Position numbers and translations under genes: made by a program. A model generated the notes under the pieces. It had not been told where the DNA came from. It ran no database searches and saw only the letters and a program-made list of their open reading frames with translations. A stretch of DNA of 64,000 nucleotides from Achromobacter agilis (GTDB lineage Bacteria > Pseudomonadota > Gammaproteobacteria > Burkholderiales > Burkholderiaceae_B): contig NZ_UFQB01000018.1 in NCBI RefSeq assembly GCF_900496965.1, positions 1 to 64,000 on the forward strand, given 5' to 3'. Within the stretch, counting starts at the first letter, position 1, and each line of letters starts with the position of its first letter. This document shows, piece after piece, positions 15,840 through 25,318 of this stretch.

Positions 15840-16658
15840 CTAGGGATAGCGGGCGCCGACCCGGAACGTGCGCCAGTTGTCTCCGCCGAGGGCGAGCAAG
15901 GCCTTCAGGCTGCTTGCGCCCATCGGCGGCGACAGCACGCTGCCCAGGATGCGCAGGTCTGGAAATACGCGCATCCAGTGCAGATCGTGCGCATGGTTCA
16001 CGTCTGAAACCAGCAGGGGAAGCTTGGCGACTTCGGCTTGTTGCACCAGCTCGATGAACCGGCTGCGCAAGGACGAGAATTCGGAAAAGTCGGGAGGCGC
16101 CTTGATGTGCAGGCCGGTGACCTGCAAGGCGCCGTGCGCGCTTGGCCCGCCCCGGGCCACGGTGGGAGTGAGCCTGATGCGCAAGCCGACTTTGAATTCA
16201 GCGTAGCGGGAGAACAGGTGCGACCGCGCATGCAGATGGGAAACCGGCGGTGCATGGAAGGTGACGAGCCTTGCGGGGTATGCGGCATCGACGCCGAAGC
16301 GCTCTTCCTGTGCCGGGTTGGGGTTGGCGAGCAGTTCGGTTCCGTCCAGGACCAGGCCGCTTGACGCACATAGCTCCGCCGCGGACCAGCCTATGCTGGA
16401 GAGGTCGCCGCCGCAGTCCAGTGTAAAGGGTATGTGCTCGTGGAAAGAGCGAAAGAACGCAAAGGCTTCACGGGCGAGATGCGCAGGCCGGCCGGGTATG
16501 TGACGCCGCCACGTATGGCGAGGGCCGGCGACAGCGTACTCGAGCACCAGGCCGTCGGCGGAGAATATCGGTTGGAAGCTCAGCCCTTCCATGGCAGGGC
16601 GTGCCGGGGACTCCGCCGTGGCGGCATTGTGGTGCACTAGGGATTCCATTGATCGCAT
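15840..16658 (-). CDS. Degenerate EAL-domain-like protein
   Basis: 272 residues. The start resembles EAL domains (FQPIFSADGLVLEYAVAGPR, compare the usual QPI...GaEAL.R), but the EAL tripeptide is YAV. The end resembles the EAL C-terminus (DLRILGSVLSPPMGASSLKALL, compare QGyl.srPm). The acidic metal-binding residues and the DDFG motif are not recognisable, so c-di-GMP hydrolysis is unlikely; binding of c-di-GMP, a protein partner or nothing is possible. It is the last gene downstream of the two-kinase signalling operon, after a 156-base gap. A second in-frame ATG lies 9 bases downstream. The EAL assignment is by pattern and needs a profile search. Confidence 0.65.
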   Translation of the reverse strand: MRSMESLVHHNAATAESPARPAMEGLSFQPIFSADGLVLEYAVAGPRHTWRRHIPGRPAHLAREAFAFFRSFHEHIPFTLDCGGDLSSIGWSAAELCASSGLVLDGTELLANPNPAQEERFGVDAAYPARLVTFHAPPVSHLHARSHLFSRYAEFKVGLRIRLTPTVARGGPSAHGALQVTGLHIKAPPDFSEFSSLRSRFIELVQQAEVAKLPLLVSDVNHAHDLHWMRVFPDLRILGSVLSPPMGASSLKALLALGGDNWRTFRVGARYP

Positions 16659-16814
16659 CTGCCAGCAACCGATCGGTTATGGATGATGCCGCGACCGCGG
16701 CATGCATGCGAGACAGGAGGCTGAGCACGTGGGAAATGAAAATTCTAGTAACCGTGGGCTTGCCCTTCTATGGGAATATTCTCAATCTGGGGCCAGGCAT
16801 AACGGGGCGCGGAA

Positions 16815-19800
16815 TCACACCGCCGCCAGCATGGCTTTCATGTCCGCGATCAGCGCTGCCAGGCTCTGTTGGGCCGCGGCGCTGAGGCCGTCATTGCGCA
16901 ACTGGTTCTCCACGCGCTCGGACTGGTTCTGCAGATCGGTGAGCTCTACCGCTGCCAGGCCGCCGCGCATGCGGTGCAGCACGGCGCGCAGGTCGCGTTC
17001 GCTTGCTTCGCCGGCCGCCTTCTCCAGCTTGTCCAGGTCCTGGTTCATGGTTTCCAGGAAAATCGCGCGATACCTGGCGGGGATGGAGGGCACCTTGCCG
17101 GGGGCGGCAGGAGACGTCCTGGCCGCGTCTGCCGCCTGCAGAGAGGCGGCGGGCTGGGCCTGTGCATCGGCGTGGGGGCGCAGGCGGCGCAACAGCGAGC
17201 GTAGTTCTATCGGCTTGACCAACCAGCTGTTCATGCCGGCGGCCATGCAGCGCGTTTCCTCTTCCTTCATGGCGTTGGCGGTCACGCCGATGATGGGCAC
17301 TGTGACGCCTCGCGAGCGCAGCGCGCCAGCGAGGTCGTAGCCGTTCATGCGCGGCATGTTCACGTCGGTCAGCACCAGATCGAAGGGCTCGATGCTCCAC
17401 ATGGCGAGCGCCTCGGCGCCGTCCGGAGCGATCACCACCCGGCAGCCCAGCTGTTCGAGCTGATCGCGGATGGTGACCTGGTTTATGGGGTTGTCCTCGG
17501 CCACCAGTACGCGCAGGTTCAGGGGCGTGTAGGCCGCCTGGCCGGAATCCTGCGGCTCTTCGGCGGCGCCGGACATCAGGCGCTCGATGGCCTGGCCGAT
17601 GCTCAGCATCGAATGCCGGTCCGCCTGCGGGCGATGCTTGCCCAGCGTATCCGCGCCGCCCGCGACGATGAGCGGGCCGGCCCACTCCGCGGGCCTCGCG
17701 CGGCTGGTCAGCAGCACGTCGACAAGCACGCCGTCCAGGCCGCCGTCAGGGTAGGCATCGGCCGGCAGGATCGCCGTGTGGGCTCCCCAGCTCGCCAGCC
17801 ATTGGCAGATGTTCTCGCTCAATTCCTTGCGCGGGCTGCGCACGTGCACGTTGAGGCCTTGCAGTTGGGGCGGGTCGGAGGCGGGCGGCTCCGCTTTTTC
17901 CAGGTCGATTTCTACCGAAAAGCTGCTTCCCAGTCCCGGCTCGCTAGTGACATCGATCGTGCTGCCCATGAGTTCCGCCAGTTTGGCGCAGATGGACAGG
18001 CCGATGCCGGCTCCCCGGATGGTGTGAGAGCCGCTGTCGATCTGGTAGAAGGGCTCGAACAGGCGGACCTGCTCCGCAGGGCCGATGCCCACGCCGCTAT
18101 CGACCACTTGCAGGCCGAGCCGGGCCTTGCCGCCGGGAAGCTCCTCGGCCCGCAGCCTGGCGATGACGTGGCCGGATTCCGTGAACTTGATGGCATTGCT
18201 CAGGAGGTTGCTGAGGATCTGGCGTATTCGGCCGCCGTCGCCTCTCACGCATTCGGGCACCGCCGTGTCGACACAGCTGTAGATGATCAGGTCTTTCTGT
18301 TCGGCCATGCTGGCATAGGACGCCACCGTGCCCTGGAAGAGTTCGCGCGGGTCGAAGGTGTCGATTTCCAGGGCCAGCTGGCCGGACTCGATCTTGGTGA
18401 TGTCGAGGATGTCGCTGATCAGTTGCTGGAGGATCACCGAGGAAGTCTGTATGCGGTCGACGTGACGTCGCTGCTCTTCGCTCAGAGGTGTCATGGCCAG
18501 CACCTCCAGCGTGCCGAGCACGCCATACAACGGGGTGCGGATCTCGTGGCTCATAGTGGCCAGGAAAGTGGATTTCGCCTCGCTGGCCTTGTCGGCCTGC
18601 TCCTTGGCCAGTGCCAGCGTGCGCTCCATTTCGGCGCGCGCGCTGATATCGGCGAAGGCGCACAGCACCACGTCCTGCTTTTTGTAGCGGGTAGGTGCGA
18701 AGGTGACGAACAGCGGCCGGCCGTCGTAGGCGAGAAAGGTCTCGATGGTGCCGGCCGCGCCGGATCCCAGCGCCTGGCGCAGCAACTGGTTGGCGTCGGG
18801 CGAGTTGTGCAGCTCGCCGCCCGGCTCGATGCCCAGCCATTGGGAGGCTAGCGCGTTGCTGAACACTACTTTTCCGTCGGGACGGGACAGCACGCAGAGC
18901 GCCACGGGGGCGGTGCCCAGCACCGCGCGGTTGAATTCCTCGTTTTCGACGATCTCGCGATGCGCTGCCTCGGCTGGCTGGATCACCCGCCGGTTGTACC
19001 AGCGCAGGTAGGCTGCGCCCAGGCCCAGGCCCAGGATGAGCAGCAGCAGAGCGCCGACGGGCAGCCACATGTTGGCGCCGAAGAAACTGCCATACGTCAG
19101 CTTGTAGTAGCCTGTCCAGGTTCCGGTCCCATCGGTGATCTTGAGGACGAGGCCATCGGAGAAGTAGTGCAGGCGGTCGCCCTCGGACTGGGGCGGCGGG
19201 GTCGTGCCGATCAGCAAACCGCTGCCTTGCCGGGTCAGCCAGAACTCGTCGTACAGGGGCTCGTTCAGGACTCTTTCGGAAATGTTGATGCGCTCCCTGT
19301 TGAGCAGGGTCGCGGCATAGACGTTGCGCCGGGTTTCCGGCGCCTCGTTCGCCAGGCCCATGGGCAGGCTGCTGGGCATCATGCCTATCATGGCGTTGGG
19401 CAGCTCCGGGTCCTGGATCCATTCGATCCGGCCCGGCGTATCGAGCCGCGATTCGTCCGGGTTCGCGCCGTCCGCCTTGGCCATGACCGCGTCTACCACG
19501 GTCATGAAGGCGCGGCGCGTGAGAGGCTCGTAGCCCGAATCCGTGGCCACTGCGGGGACGCTGAGGCTCACCCCCTGGCTGGGCGAGATGACGAACACCG
19601 GCGCCGCGGGGAAATACGATGCGGCCCAGTGGCTGGAGTAGAAGTCGGACAGGTAGGGGCCGATGCCTTGGAAAACGCCCTTGCTGACAGGACAGGCGTC
19701 CGGCCGTTGGCACAGCAGGGAGAACGGCATGGACGCCAGCGCGTGCTGGCCTTCGAAGAAGCGCCACGCTGGAGGATCGAAGCCGGCGGCTTCGCTGACG

Positions 19801-20063
19801 CCGGTGGAAGACACCAGATCATGGGAGTCGGGCCGCCTCGTCTGCGTATGCAGGACGCGCAGCATGCGCTCCTGCGCGTTGATGTAGCCGACGAGAATCG
19901 AGAAGTCGATGCGGAATTTATCTTCTTCTTCCTGCAGGATGCGCTGGCCGCCCCAGTAAAGGGCGCCGGCCAGCACTATCACGAGCGGCAGGATGCCGAA
20001 CAGCGCGGTATTCAAGCGGCGGGAAGCGCGCGTCACTTTTCTTAGCGGCGTATCCAGTTTCAT
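16815..20063 (-). CDS. Hybrid sensor histidine kinase with receiver and Hpt domains
   Basis: 1082 residues. Order: cytoplasmic tail, membrane segment (about 20-38), large periplasmic sensor region (39-330), second membrane segment (about 332-353), PAS-like domain (about 375-475), HisKA with His506 in MSHEIRTP, HATPase (N-box near NLLSNAIKF, G boxes VDSGVGIG and GAGIGLS), a degenerate receiver-like stretch (about 733-830), a receiver with Asp900 in LVLTDVNMP, and a C-terminal Hpt with His1030 (LHRMRGG). This is an unorthodox phosphorelay kinase like BvgS or EvgS in its cytoplasmic part, but without Venus-flytrap domains. It follows the receiver-EAL gene by 30 bases and probably feeds the NarL-type regulator at 24245. 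The signal is unknown. Confidence 0.93.
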   Translation of the reverse strand: MKLDTPLRKVTRASRRLNTALFGILPLVIVLAGALYWGGQRILQEEEDKFRIDFSILVGYINAQERMLRVLHTQTRRPDSHDLVSSTGVSEAAGFDPPAWRFFEGQHALASMPFSLLCQRPDACPVSKGVFQGIGPYLSDFYSSHWAASYFPAAPVFVISPSQGVSLSVPAVATDSGYEPLTRRAFMTVVDAVMAKADGANPDESRLDTPGRIEWIQDPELPNAMIGMMPSSLPMGLANEAPETRRNVYAATLLNRERINISERVLNEPLYDEFWLTRQGSGLLIGTTPPPQSEGDRLHYFSDGLVLKITDGTGTWTGYYKLTYGSFFGANMWLPVGALLLLILGLGLGAAYLRWYNRRVIQPAEAAHREIVENEEFNRAVLGTAPVALCVLSRPDGKVVFSNALASQWLGIEPGGELHNSPDANQLLRQALGSGAAGTIETFLAYDGRPLFVTFAPTRYKKQDVVLCAFADISARAEMERTLALAKEQADKASEAKSTFLATMSHEIRTPLYGVLGTLEVLAMTPLSEEQRRHVDRIQTSSVILQQLISDILDITKIESGQLALEIDTFDPRELFQGTVASYASMAEQKDLIIYSCVDTAVPECVRGDGGRIRQILSNLLSNAIKFTESGHVIARLRAEELPGGKARLGLQVVDSGVGIGPAEQVRLFEPFYQIDSGSHTIRGAGIGLSICAKLAELMGSTIDVTSEPGLGSSFSVEIDLEKAEPPASDPPQLQGLNVHVRSPRKELSENICQWLASWGAHTAILPADAYPDGGLDGVLVDVLLTSRARPAEWAGPLIVAGGADTLGKHRPQADRHSMLSIGQAIERLMSGAAEEPQDSGQAAYTPLNLRVLVAEDNPINQVTIRDQLEQLGCRVVIAPDGAEALAMWSIEPFDLVLTDVNMPRMNGYDLAGALRSRGVTVPIIGVTANAMKEEETRCMAAGMNSWLVKPIELRSLLRRLRPHADAQAQPAASLQAADAARTSPAAPGKVPSIPARYRAIFLETMNQDLDKLEKAAGEASERDLRAVLHRMRGGLAAVELTDLQNQSERVENQLRNDGLSAAAQQSLAALIADMKAMLAAV

Positions 20064-20093
20064 AGACGATGTGGGCAGATCTCGCGCCAGGGT

Positions 20094-21323
20094 TTAGTGG
20101 GGCGGCGTGCAAGTGGAAAAGCAGGGGTTGGGCTTGTTGGCCAGCAAGCGGCTGAATGCCGACACATCGACGGCGGCGGAAATCAGGTAGCCCTGCGCAT
20201 AATCGCAGCCGACCTGGCGCACGAATTGCAGGTCCTGCATGGTTTCCACGCCCTCCGCCGTCACTTGCAGGCCCAACTGCCTGCCCAGTTGCACGGAGGA
20301 TACCAGCGCAGCCGCCCTGACTTCATCCTTCGCCGCGCCGCAGACGAATGCACGATCTATTTTCAGTTCCGTGAAGGGGGTTGAGATAAGGCTGTACATC
20401 GTACTGTAGCCTTTGCCGAAATCGTCTTGCGACAGCCCGAATCCCTTCAGCCGCAAGCGGCTGGTGCCCATATAGTATTGCCCGGCGTCGACCGTCATAT
20501 CGTCTTCGAGAAGCTCAAACGTCACGTCTTCGGCCGGAAGTCCGGAGTTGGTGACCATATAGTAGAGTTCGTCCGGCAATTGCGGCCTGTCGAGCAGAGA
20601 GGTGGGAAGGTTGATGGAAATGGGGATGCGATACCCCTGGCCGCGCCAGATGCGATAGGCCTTGAGTCCGTCTTCCAGCATGCGGATCAGCAGGTCGTGG
20701 TCCAGGCCGTAGTCCCGCAGGGTTTTCAGGAACGATGAGGGCATCATCAGCCCCAGCTCCTGGTGCTGCCAGCGCATCAGCGCTTCGGCGCCCACGATCT
20801 GTCCCGACGACAATGATTTCTTGGGTTGGAACCACGCCCGGATGCTGCCGTCGCGCAGCGCGCTTTTCACGCTGTTCCTGTCGAGCAGGCTGCTGGCACA
20901 GTCCGTGCGGGGAACGCTGAAGCGGGCGCCGGCGGGAGTCTTGCGCAGCAGGCCGACGGCAAGGCTGTCGATCTGCTCGTGCGAAACGGGCTTGACGAAG
21001 GCGCCCAGCACGGCAAGGCCTCTTTCCTTCGCCATCAGGCTGATGCTGTTGGCCATGCGTCGGGAGCAGCCGGTCACGATGGCGAGCATGGGGGTCAAGT
21101 CCTGGCGGGCGAGCTCGTGGATGAACTGGGCGCCGTCCATGACGGGCATGTTCACGTCCATGACGACGAGGTTGTAGCCATCGTCCCGGATGCTCCGCAG
21201 GGCATCGCCCGCGCTTTGCAGGGTGTCCACGTGGCTGAATCCCGCCTCTTCCAGCATGTCCTTCAGGTGTGCGCATTGAAAAGCATGGTCATCCAGAACG
21301 AGCACTTTGTAGGCAGACAACAT
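20094..21323 (-). CDS. Response regulator with receiver and EAL (c-di-GMP phosphodiesterase) domains
   Basis: 409 residues from ATG 21323, two bases after the stop of the upstream kinase; the same frame is open much further upstream only as antisense-like noise inside that kinase. Receiver domain at 1-125 with phospho-acceptor Asp56 (VVMDVNMP) and Lys in FVKPV. EAL domain from about 160, with the EAL triad at 180-182, NLP, FELLEDD, QDDFGKGYS, KIDRAF and AEGVET, so the catalytic set looks complete. It resembles RocR/VieA-type proteins, which hydrolyse c-di-GMP to pGpG under receiver control. It likely takes phosphate from one or both flanking hybrid kinases. Confidence 0.93.
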   Translation of the reverse strand: MLSAYKVLVLDDHAFQCAHLKDMLEEAGFSHVDTLQSAGDALRSIRDDGYNLVVMDVNMPVMDGAQFIHELARQDLTPMLAIVTGCSRRMANSISLMAKERGLAVLGAFVKPVSHEQIDSLAVGLLRKTPAGARFSVPRTDCASSLLDRNSVKSALRDGSIRAWFQPKKSLSSGQIVGAEALMRWQHQELGLMMPSSFLKTLRDYGLDHDLLIRMLEDGLKAYRIWRGQGYRIPISINLPTSLLDRPQLPDELYYMVTNSGLPAEDVTFELLEDDMTVDAGQYYMGTSRLRLKGFGLSQDDFGKGYSTMYSLISTPFTELKIDRAFVCGAAKDEVRAAALVSSVQLGRQLGLQVTAEGVETMQDLQFVRQVGCDYAQGYLISAAVDVSAFSRLLANKPNPCFSTCTPPH

Positions 21324-21325
21324 AT

Positions 21326-24151
21326 TCAGTTCAGATCCTCTGCTAGGCCATGCAATGTTTGCGCCAGGACCAGAATGGGCAGGGGCTTGAGAAGCACTCG
21401 GTCCATGCCCGCGTCCAGGCCCTGGCGGGCGGCTTCGGGCGCCGCGCTGGCGGTCAGGCCCAGGATGGCCCCGGTGTAGCCGAGCTTGCGCATCGAGCGC
21501 GCAAGCTCGTAACCGCCCATCATCGGCATGTTGAGGTCCGTGAGGACGACGTCGTGGTCCAGGGCCTTCCAGTGCCTCAGGGCTTCGTTGCCGTTGGAGA
21601 CCATCGTCGCCGTGCAGCCGAGGTGCTCGAGCTGTTCGCGCAGGATGATCTGGTTGATGACGTTGTCCTCGACCACCATCACGCGCAGCCCCAGCGAAAT
21701 GCGCTGCACGTGGGCCTGGCCCAGCGCCGGCCGTTCGATGCCGTCCTGGGCCATGCGCACGGCCCGGCCGATGCTGACCGGATTGAAGGTGCTTGCGATG
21801 CCGGTCTTGGACACCGCGGCGACGAGGGTTTCGTGGCCGGAGCCCGGCGCCAGCACGCGCACCCGGCCATGCTTCCAGCGGGGCTCCTGCGGCGCGGGAG
21901 GCCAGGCCTGCACGAGTACGGCGTCCTCGCATTCGAGCGTGTCCGCGTATCCGCGGTAGGGCATGGCCACCGCGCCCCATTGGTTCAGCCAGGCGCACAG
22001 GTTGGCGACGACCTCGGGAACCGCTCCGTCGACATAGACCGGGCGCCGCCGCAAGGCGACGGCCGCCGCCGAGGGCGGCGCATCGAGCGTCAGGGTGAAG
22101 ACGATGCTGGTGCCCAGGCCTTCCTCGCTGACGACGGAGAGGGAGCCTCCCATGAGGTCGGACAGCCGCCTGCAGATCGCCAGGCCCAGGCCCGTGCCGG
22201 AGATGTCGTGCTCCAGGCCGGCGTGGGCGCGGAAATAGGGTTCGAAGAGTTGGGCCTGGGATGCGGCGGGAATGCCCACGCCGGTGTCCGCGACCTGGAA
22301 CCGGAGAGAAATGCGGCCATGGCTGGGCTCCGCCGCGGAGGCGCGGACCACCACGCGGCCGGCTTCGGTGAATTTCACCGCATTGCTGACGAGATTGTTC
22401 AGGACCTGGAGGATGCGGGTCGGGTCTCCGAGGACGGCCGCTGGCACGTCGATGTCGGTGACGGCATAGATGAGCAGCCCCTTGCCTTGCGCCCGGGCGG
22501 CGTAGTTGGCGACGACGCGCTCCAGGACGTCGGCCGGGGAGAATTCCGCGATGTCCAGCTCCTGGCGCCCGGCTTCGATGCGCGACAGGTCCAGGGTGTC
22601 GTTGATGGTGCGCAGCAAGGTCGAAGAGGATTGCTGGATGGTGTTCAGGTATTGCTGCTGCTGGCCGCTCAGGCCTGTCAGCGCCAGTAGCTCCAGCGTG
22701 CCGACGATGCCGTACAGCGGGGTGCGGATTTCATGGCTGATCGTGGCGAAGAACATGGTTTTGGCTTCGCTGGCCTTGTCGGCCGCCAGCTTGGCCTTTC
22801 TCAGCGTGCGCTCGATTTCCTTCTGGCTGGTGATGTCGCTGATGCCGCAGAGCACGACGTCTTCGGATTGGTAGGTCATGGCGGCGAACGTCAGGCAGAC
22901 GCTGCGCCCGTCCGGCAGCGTATATTCGCGGCCGCCCGTTGCGGTAGTGGCGTGCCGGATATCGTCGCGCCAGCCGCCATGTTCGTCGAGCAAATGGCGG
23001 GCGGCTTCGTTGGACATGATCACTTCGCCGTCGGCGCGGCGGACCAGGCTGAGACCCACCGGCGCGACCTCGATGATCTTGTCGTTGAGCGCGACGCTGT
23101 CCGCCAGGGCCAGGTACTGCTGCAAAGCCGGCTCGACGAGCTTTCTCTTGATGTGCCGGACCGCCAGCAGCACCACGGCCATCAGGAGCAGGCAGATGGC
23201 GCCGGCCGTCCAGAACGAGGCCGAGCCATGGCGCAGGACGTCGCGCAGCGGCACGTAGTAGGCGAGCTTCCAGCCGGCTTCGCCCACCGATTTGACCAGG
23301 ACCAGGTTTTCGGGAAACCAGACGCCGCCCTGGAATCCGAACGAATCCTGCTCCAGGCGCGACGCCATGGGAGCGATCATCGTTGGCAGCGGGCCGCCGT
23401 GCAGCGCCAGCCGGCTGTTGCTGTCGTAGAGCGCGTAGCTGCCGCCGTCGCTCGCGCATTCGGCCGCGATGACCGCGGCGATGCCGTCGACCTCCAGGCC
23501 GATCCAGCTGCGCTCCTGGCCCGCGGTGTCGAGCGGGGTATAGAGGAAGAAGCGGTCCACGTCGTCCATGGGAGGCCGCAGCCAGACGATGGGCGCGCGG
23601 CCGTCGGGGCCGGGGCTGGGGTCGCGCAGGGCGAGGGTTTCCGACAGCCAGCGTTCGGTGCGGGGCGAGATGGGCGCCGGCGGACGCCGGGTTTCCAGGG
23701 GCAAGCGCTGCGAGACGGGTTCTTCCGCCGGGGCATAGACGATGCGGGCATTGGCCGCGACCACGTCGGCGCGGTCGCGCGGCGTCAGGACTAGCGCCCA
23801 TTCATAGCTGTCGTCTTGCTTCAGGAGCGGGGTGACGCTGATCTGCCTGGTTTCACCAAAGGTATTCGGGGTGCGCGCGGGCGGCATGCGGTCGGTGTTG
23901 CGCACCGACGAGCCGGCCACCGACCTGAGCAGCCCTTCGCGCTGGTCGAAATAGACCTGCGCGTTGTAGGCGGCGGCATTCATCCTCCGCCGGTACCTGG
24001 AGACTTCGTCGCTGAACGACCAGTACAGGGAGAGCGCCGTACCCACCAGGATGCACGCAAGCAGCGCTACGGCAAACAGGTGCAGTAGAAGCATGGGCAG
24101 GCCGGGCACGGCGGGCCCCGGCTTCCGGAAGAGGCGGGGAGCGACAATCAT
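21326..24151 (-). CDS. Hybrid sensor histidine kinase with receiver, no Hpt domain
   Basis: 941 residues. A membrane segment at about 20-44, a periplasmic sensor region to about 312, a second membrane segment (about 313-331), a PAS-like domain (350-440), HisKA with His473 (ISHEIRTP), HATPase (NNLVSNAVKF, ADTGVGIP, GTGLGLA), a weak receiver-like stretch (about 702-790) and a C-terminal receiver with Asp872 (VVLTDLNMP). It ends there and lacks an Hpt, unlike its neighbour at 16815, with which it shares overall design. It may pass phosphate through the neighbour's Hpt domain. It is 2 bases from the receiver-EAL gene and 93 bases from the NarL-type gene, all on one strand. Confidence 0.93.
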   Translation of the reverse strand: MIVAPRLFRKPGPAVPGLPMLLLHLFAVALLACILVGTALSLYWSFSDEVSRYRRRMNAAAYNAQVYFDQREGLLRSVAGSSVRNTDRMPPARTPNTFGETRQISVTPLLKQDDSYEWALVLTPRDRADVVAANARIVYAPAEEPVSQRLPLETRRPPAPISPRTERWLSETLALRDPSPGPDGRAPIVWLRPPMDDVDRFFLYTPLDTAGQERSWIGLEVDGIAAVIAAECASDGGSYALYDSNSRLALHGGPLPTMIAPMASRLEQDSFGFQGGVWFPENLVLVKSVGEAGWKLAYYVPLRDVLRHGSASFWTAGAICLLLMAVVLLAVRHIKRKLVEPALQQYLALADSVALNDKIIEVAPVGLSLVRRADGEVIMSNEAARHLLDEHGGWRDDIRHATTATGGREYTLPDGRSVCLTFAAMTYQSEDVVLCGISDITSQKEIERTLRKAKLAADKASEAKTMFFATISHEIRTPLYGIVGTLELLALTGLSGQQQQYLNTIQQSSSTLLRTINDTLDLSRIEAGRQELDIAEFSPADVLERVVANYAARAQGKGLLIYAVTDIDVPAAVLGDPTRILQVLNNLVSNAVKFTEAGRVVVRASAAEPSHGRISLRFQVADTGVGIPAASQAQLFEPYFRAHAGLEHDISGTGLGLAICRRLSDLMGGSLSVVSEEGLGTSIVFTLTLDAPPSAAAVALRRRPVYVDGAVPEVVANLCAWLNQWGAVAMPYRGYADTLECEDAVLVQAWPPAPQEPRWKHGRVRVLAPGSGHETLVAAVSKTGIASTFNPVSIGRAVRMAQDGIERPALGQAHVQRISLGLRVMVVEDNVINQIILREQLEHLGCTATMVSNGNEALRHWKALDHDVVLTDLNMPMMGGYELARSMRKLGYTGAILGLTASAAPEAARQGLDAGMDRVLLKPLPILVLAQTLHGLAEDLN

Positions 24152-24244
24152 GCAACGATGATAGGAGTCGCGTCCGCCCCAAAAAACCAGACGATTCTTA
24201 AAAAATAGCCCCGGGGCGAAGCTGGGGCGTGGCTGGCCTCGAGC

Positions 24245-24895
24245 CTATTGGAACAACCCGCTTTCCATGCAGAAGGCAACCAGCTCCTGATCGGTCTGCA
24301 CGTTCAGCTTACGCATGGCGGAGGCCTTTTGGCCGCTGATGGTCTTGACGCTGCGTTTCAGGTTTTCGGCGATCAACGTGACCGTTTCCCCGCGCACGAA
24401 ATGCCGGAGCACCTCGAATTCCTTGGGCGAGAGGCTATTGATGCAATCGCCGATGGGGTTGCGCTGGACGCCCGCCAGGTGGTCGCGCCCGAATCCGGGC
24501 GGATAGTATTTTCTTCCGAGGCGCAGCATGGACAGCGCGGTGACGATCTCGGCGAGGTTGTCGCGCTTGAGGACCACGGCGGCGACGCCGGCATCGTAGA
24601 GCGCCGATATGATCATCGGATTGGATACCATGGTCAGCACGACTATCTGCAAGTCGGGGTGCCGCCGTATCAGGTATTTGATCAGGCGCATGCCATCGCC
24701 ATAGGCGTCGTCGCCCGGCATGGAATAGTCGGTGATCACCACATTGGAGTGGTTTTTTTCCAGATGCGAGATGAGGTCGGTCGAGGTGGAAACGGCTCCC
24801 GTTACCTCGACGTAAAGAACCGTGTCCAGAAGATCGCGTATGCCCACCAGGACGAGAGGATGGTCATCCGCCAGGACAATTCGAAGTTTATCCAT
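24245..24895 (-). CDS. NarL/FixJ (LuxR-type) response regulator
   Basis: About 216 residues if started at ATG 24895 (MDKLRIVLADDHPLVLVG), where homologues of this family begin; the frame extends to 24955 with no better ribosome site. Receiver domain with Asp56 (VVITDYSMP) and C-terminal LuxR helix-turn-helix (LSPKEFEVLRHFVRGE ... LKRSVKTISGQKASAM). It is the first gene of the signalling island and the likely DNA-binding output of the two hybrid kinases, in the manner of BvgA, EvgA or RocA1. Target genes are unknown. Confidence 0.92.
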   Translation of the reverse strand: MDKLRIVLADDHPLVLVGIRDLLDTVLYVEVTGAVSTSTDLISHLEKNHSNVVITDYSMPGDDAYGDGMRLIKYLIRRHPDLQIVVLTMVSNPMIISALYDAGVAAVVLKRDNLAEIVTALSMLRLGRKYYPPGFGRDHLAGVQRNPIGDCINSLSPKEFEVLRHFVRGETVTLIAENLKRSVKTISGQKASAMRKLNVQTDQELVAFCMESGLFQ

Positions 24896-24980
24896 TGAGG
24901 AAGCAGAAAAGCGGCGTGCAACGGGACGCCGAGCCAATCGCAAATTCTGCATCAAGACGTGGACTTAAGCTAGGAGCGCG

Positions 24981-25014
24981 AAGGGCAAAGGGCCGCCTGC
25001 GGGAGGGCGGCCCT
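24981..25014 (-). terminator. Terminator after the 81-residue protein gene
   Basis: A 9-base stem AGGGCCGCC / GGCGGCCCT (24989-24997 and 25006-25014) with an 8-base loop lies just beyond the stop of the gene at 25022. On the minus strand it is followed by TTTGCCCTT, a poor T-tract, so terminator use is likely but not certain. Confidence 0.6.
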
Positions 25015-25021
25015 TCCGCCT

Positions 25022-25267
25022 TCAATCGTCCAGCGCGGGCACGGTTCCAATCTGGGCAAGAACGCGCGGCGATTCCATGTCGCCGGTTTCCTTGTCGACC
25101 AAGACCTCATAGGCGGCGACGCCCGCGAACTTCGAAGCCATGGAATTCGCGATCCGGATGGCTCCGAATTCGCTGCTGGCGGGGCGGATTTCGCCAGGAG
25201 CCACGCCGTTGGCGGCGGCGCGGTAGGGGACGACGATGTATTGGACGAGATGAGCAGCTTCTGACAC
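25022..25267 (-). CDS. Small conserved-type hypothetical protein (81 residues)
   Basis: GTG start at 25267 with AGGAG six bases upstream, a good ribosome site, and a hairpin directly after the stop, so this short gene is probably real. The protein is soluble, with no signal peptide, membrane segment or recognised domain. It begins MSEAAHLVQYIVVPYR and contains AYEVLVDKETGDMES, a pattern suggesting a small alpha/beta fold. It is divergent from the gentisate dioxygenase gene, with about 200 bases between. I do not recognise a function. Confidence 0.7.
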   Translation of the reverse strand: MSEAAHLVQYIVVPYRAAANGVAPGEIRPASSEFGAIRIANSMASKFAGVAAYEVLVDKETGDMESPRVLAQIGTVPALDD

Positions 25268-25318
25268 AGGACTCTCCTGGGCGACAGTTTTTCGGGCGAG
25301 CGAAATGTATCACGAGAC

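Noticed and set aside
15582-16007. Possible 141-codon gene between the IclR and EAL-like genes
   Set aside because: No recognisable family, Trp/Arg-rich composition, half of it antisense to the EAL-like gene.
21324-21998. Upstream extension of the receiver-EAL frame
   Set aside because: It lies within the upstream kinase in another frame, is rich in Arg/Ala/Gly shadow sequence and the receiver domain starts exactly at 21323.
15840-24895. The bvgASR virulence locus itself
   Set aside because: Kinases lack the Venus-flytrap sensor domains of BvgS, and the gene order with two kinases and a receiver-EAL protein differs.
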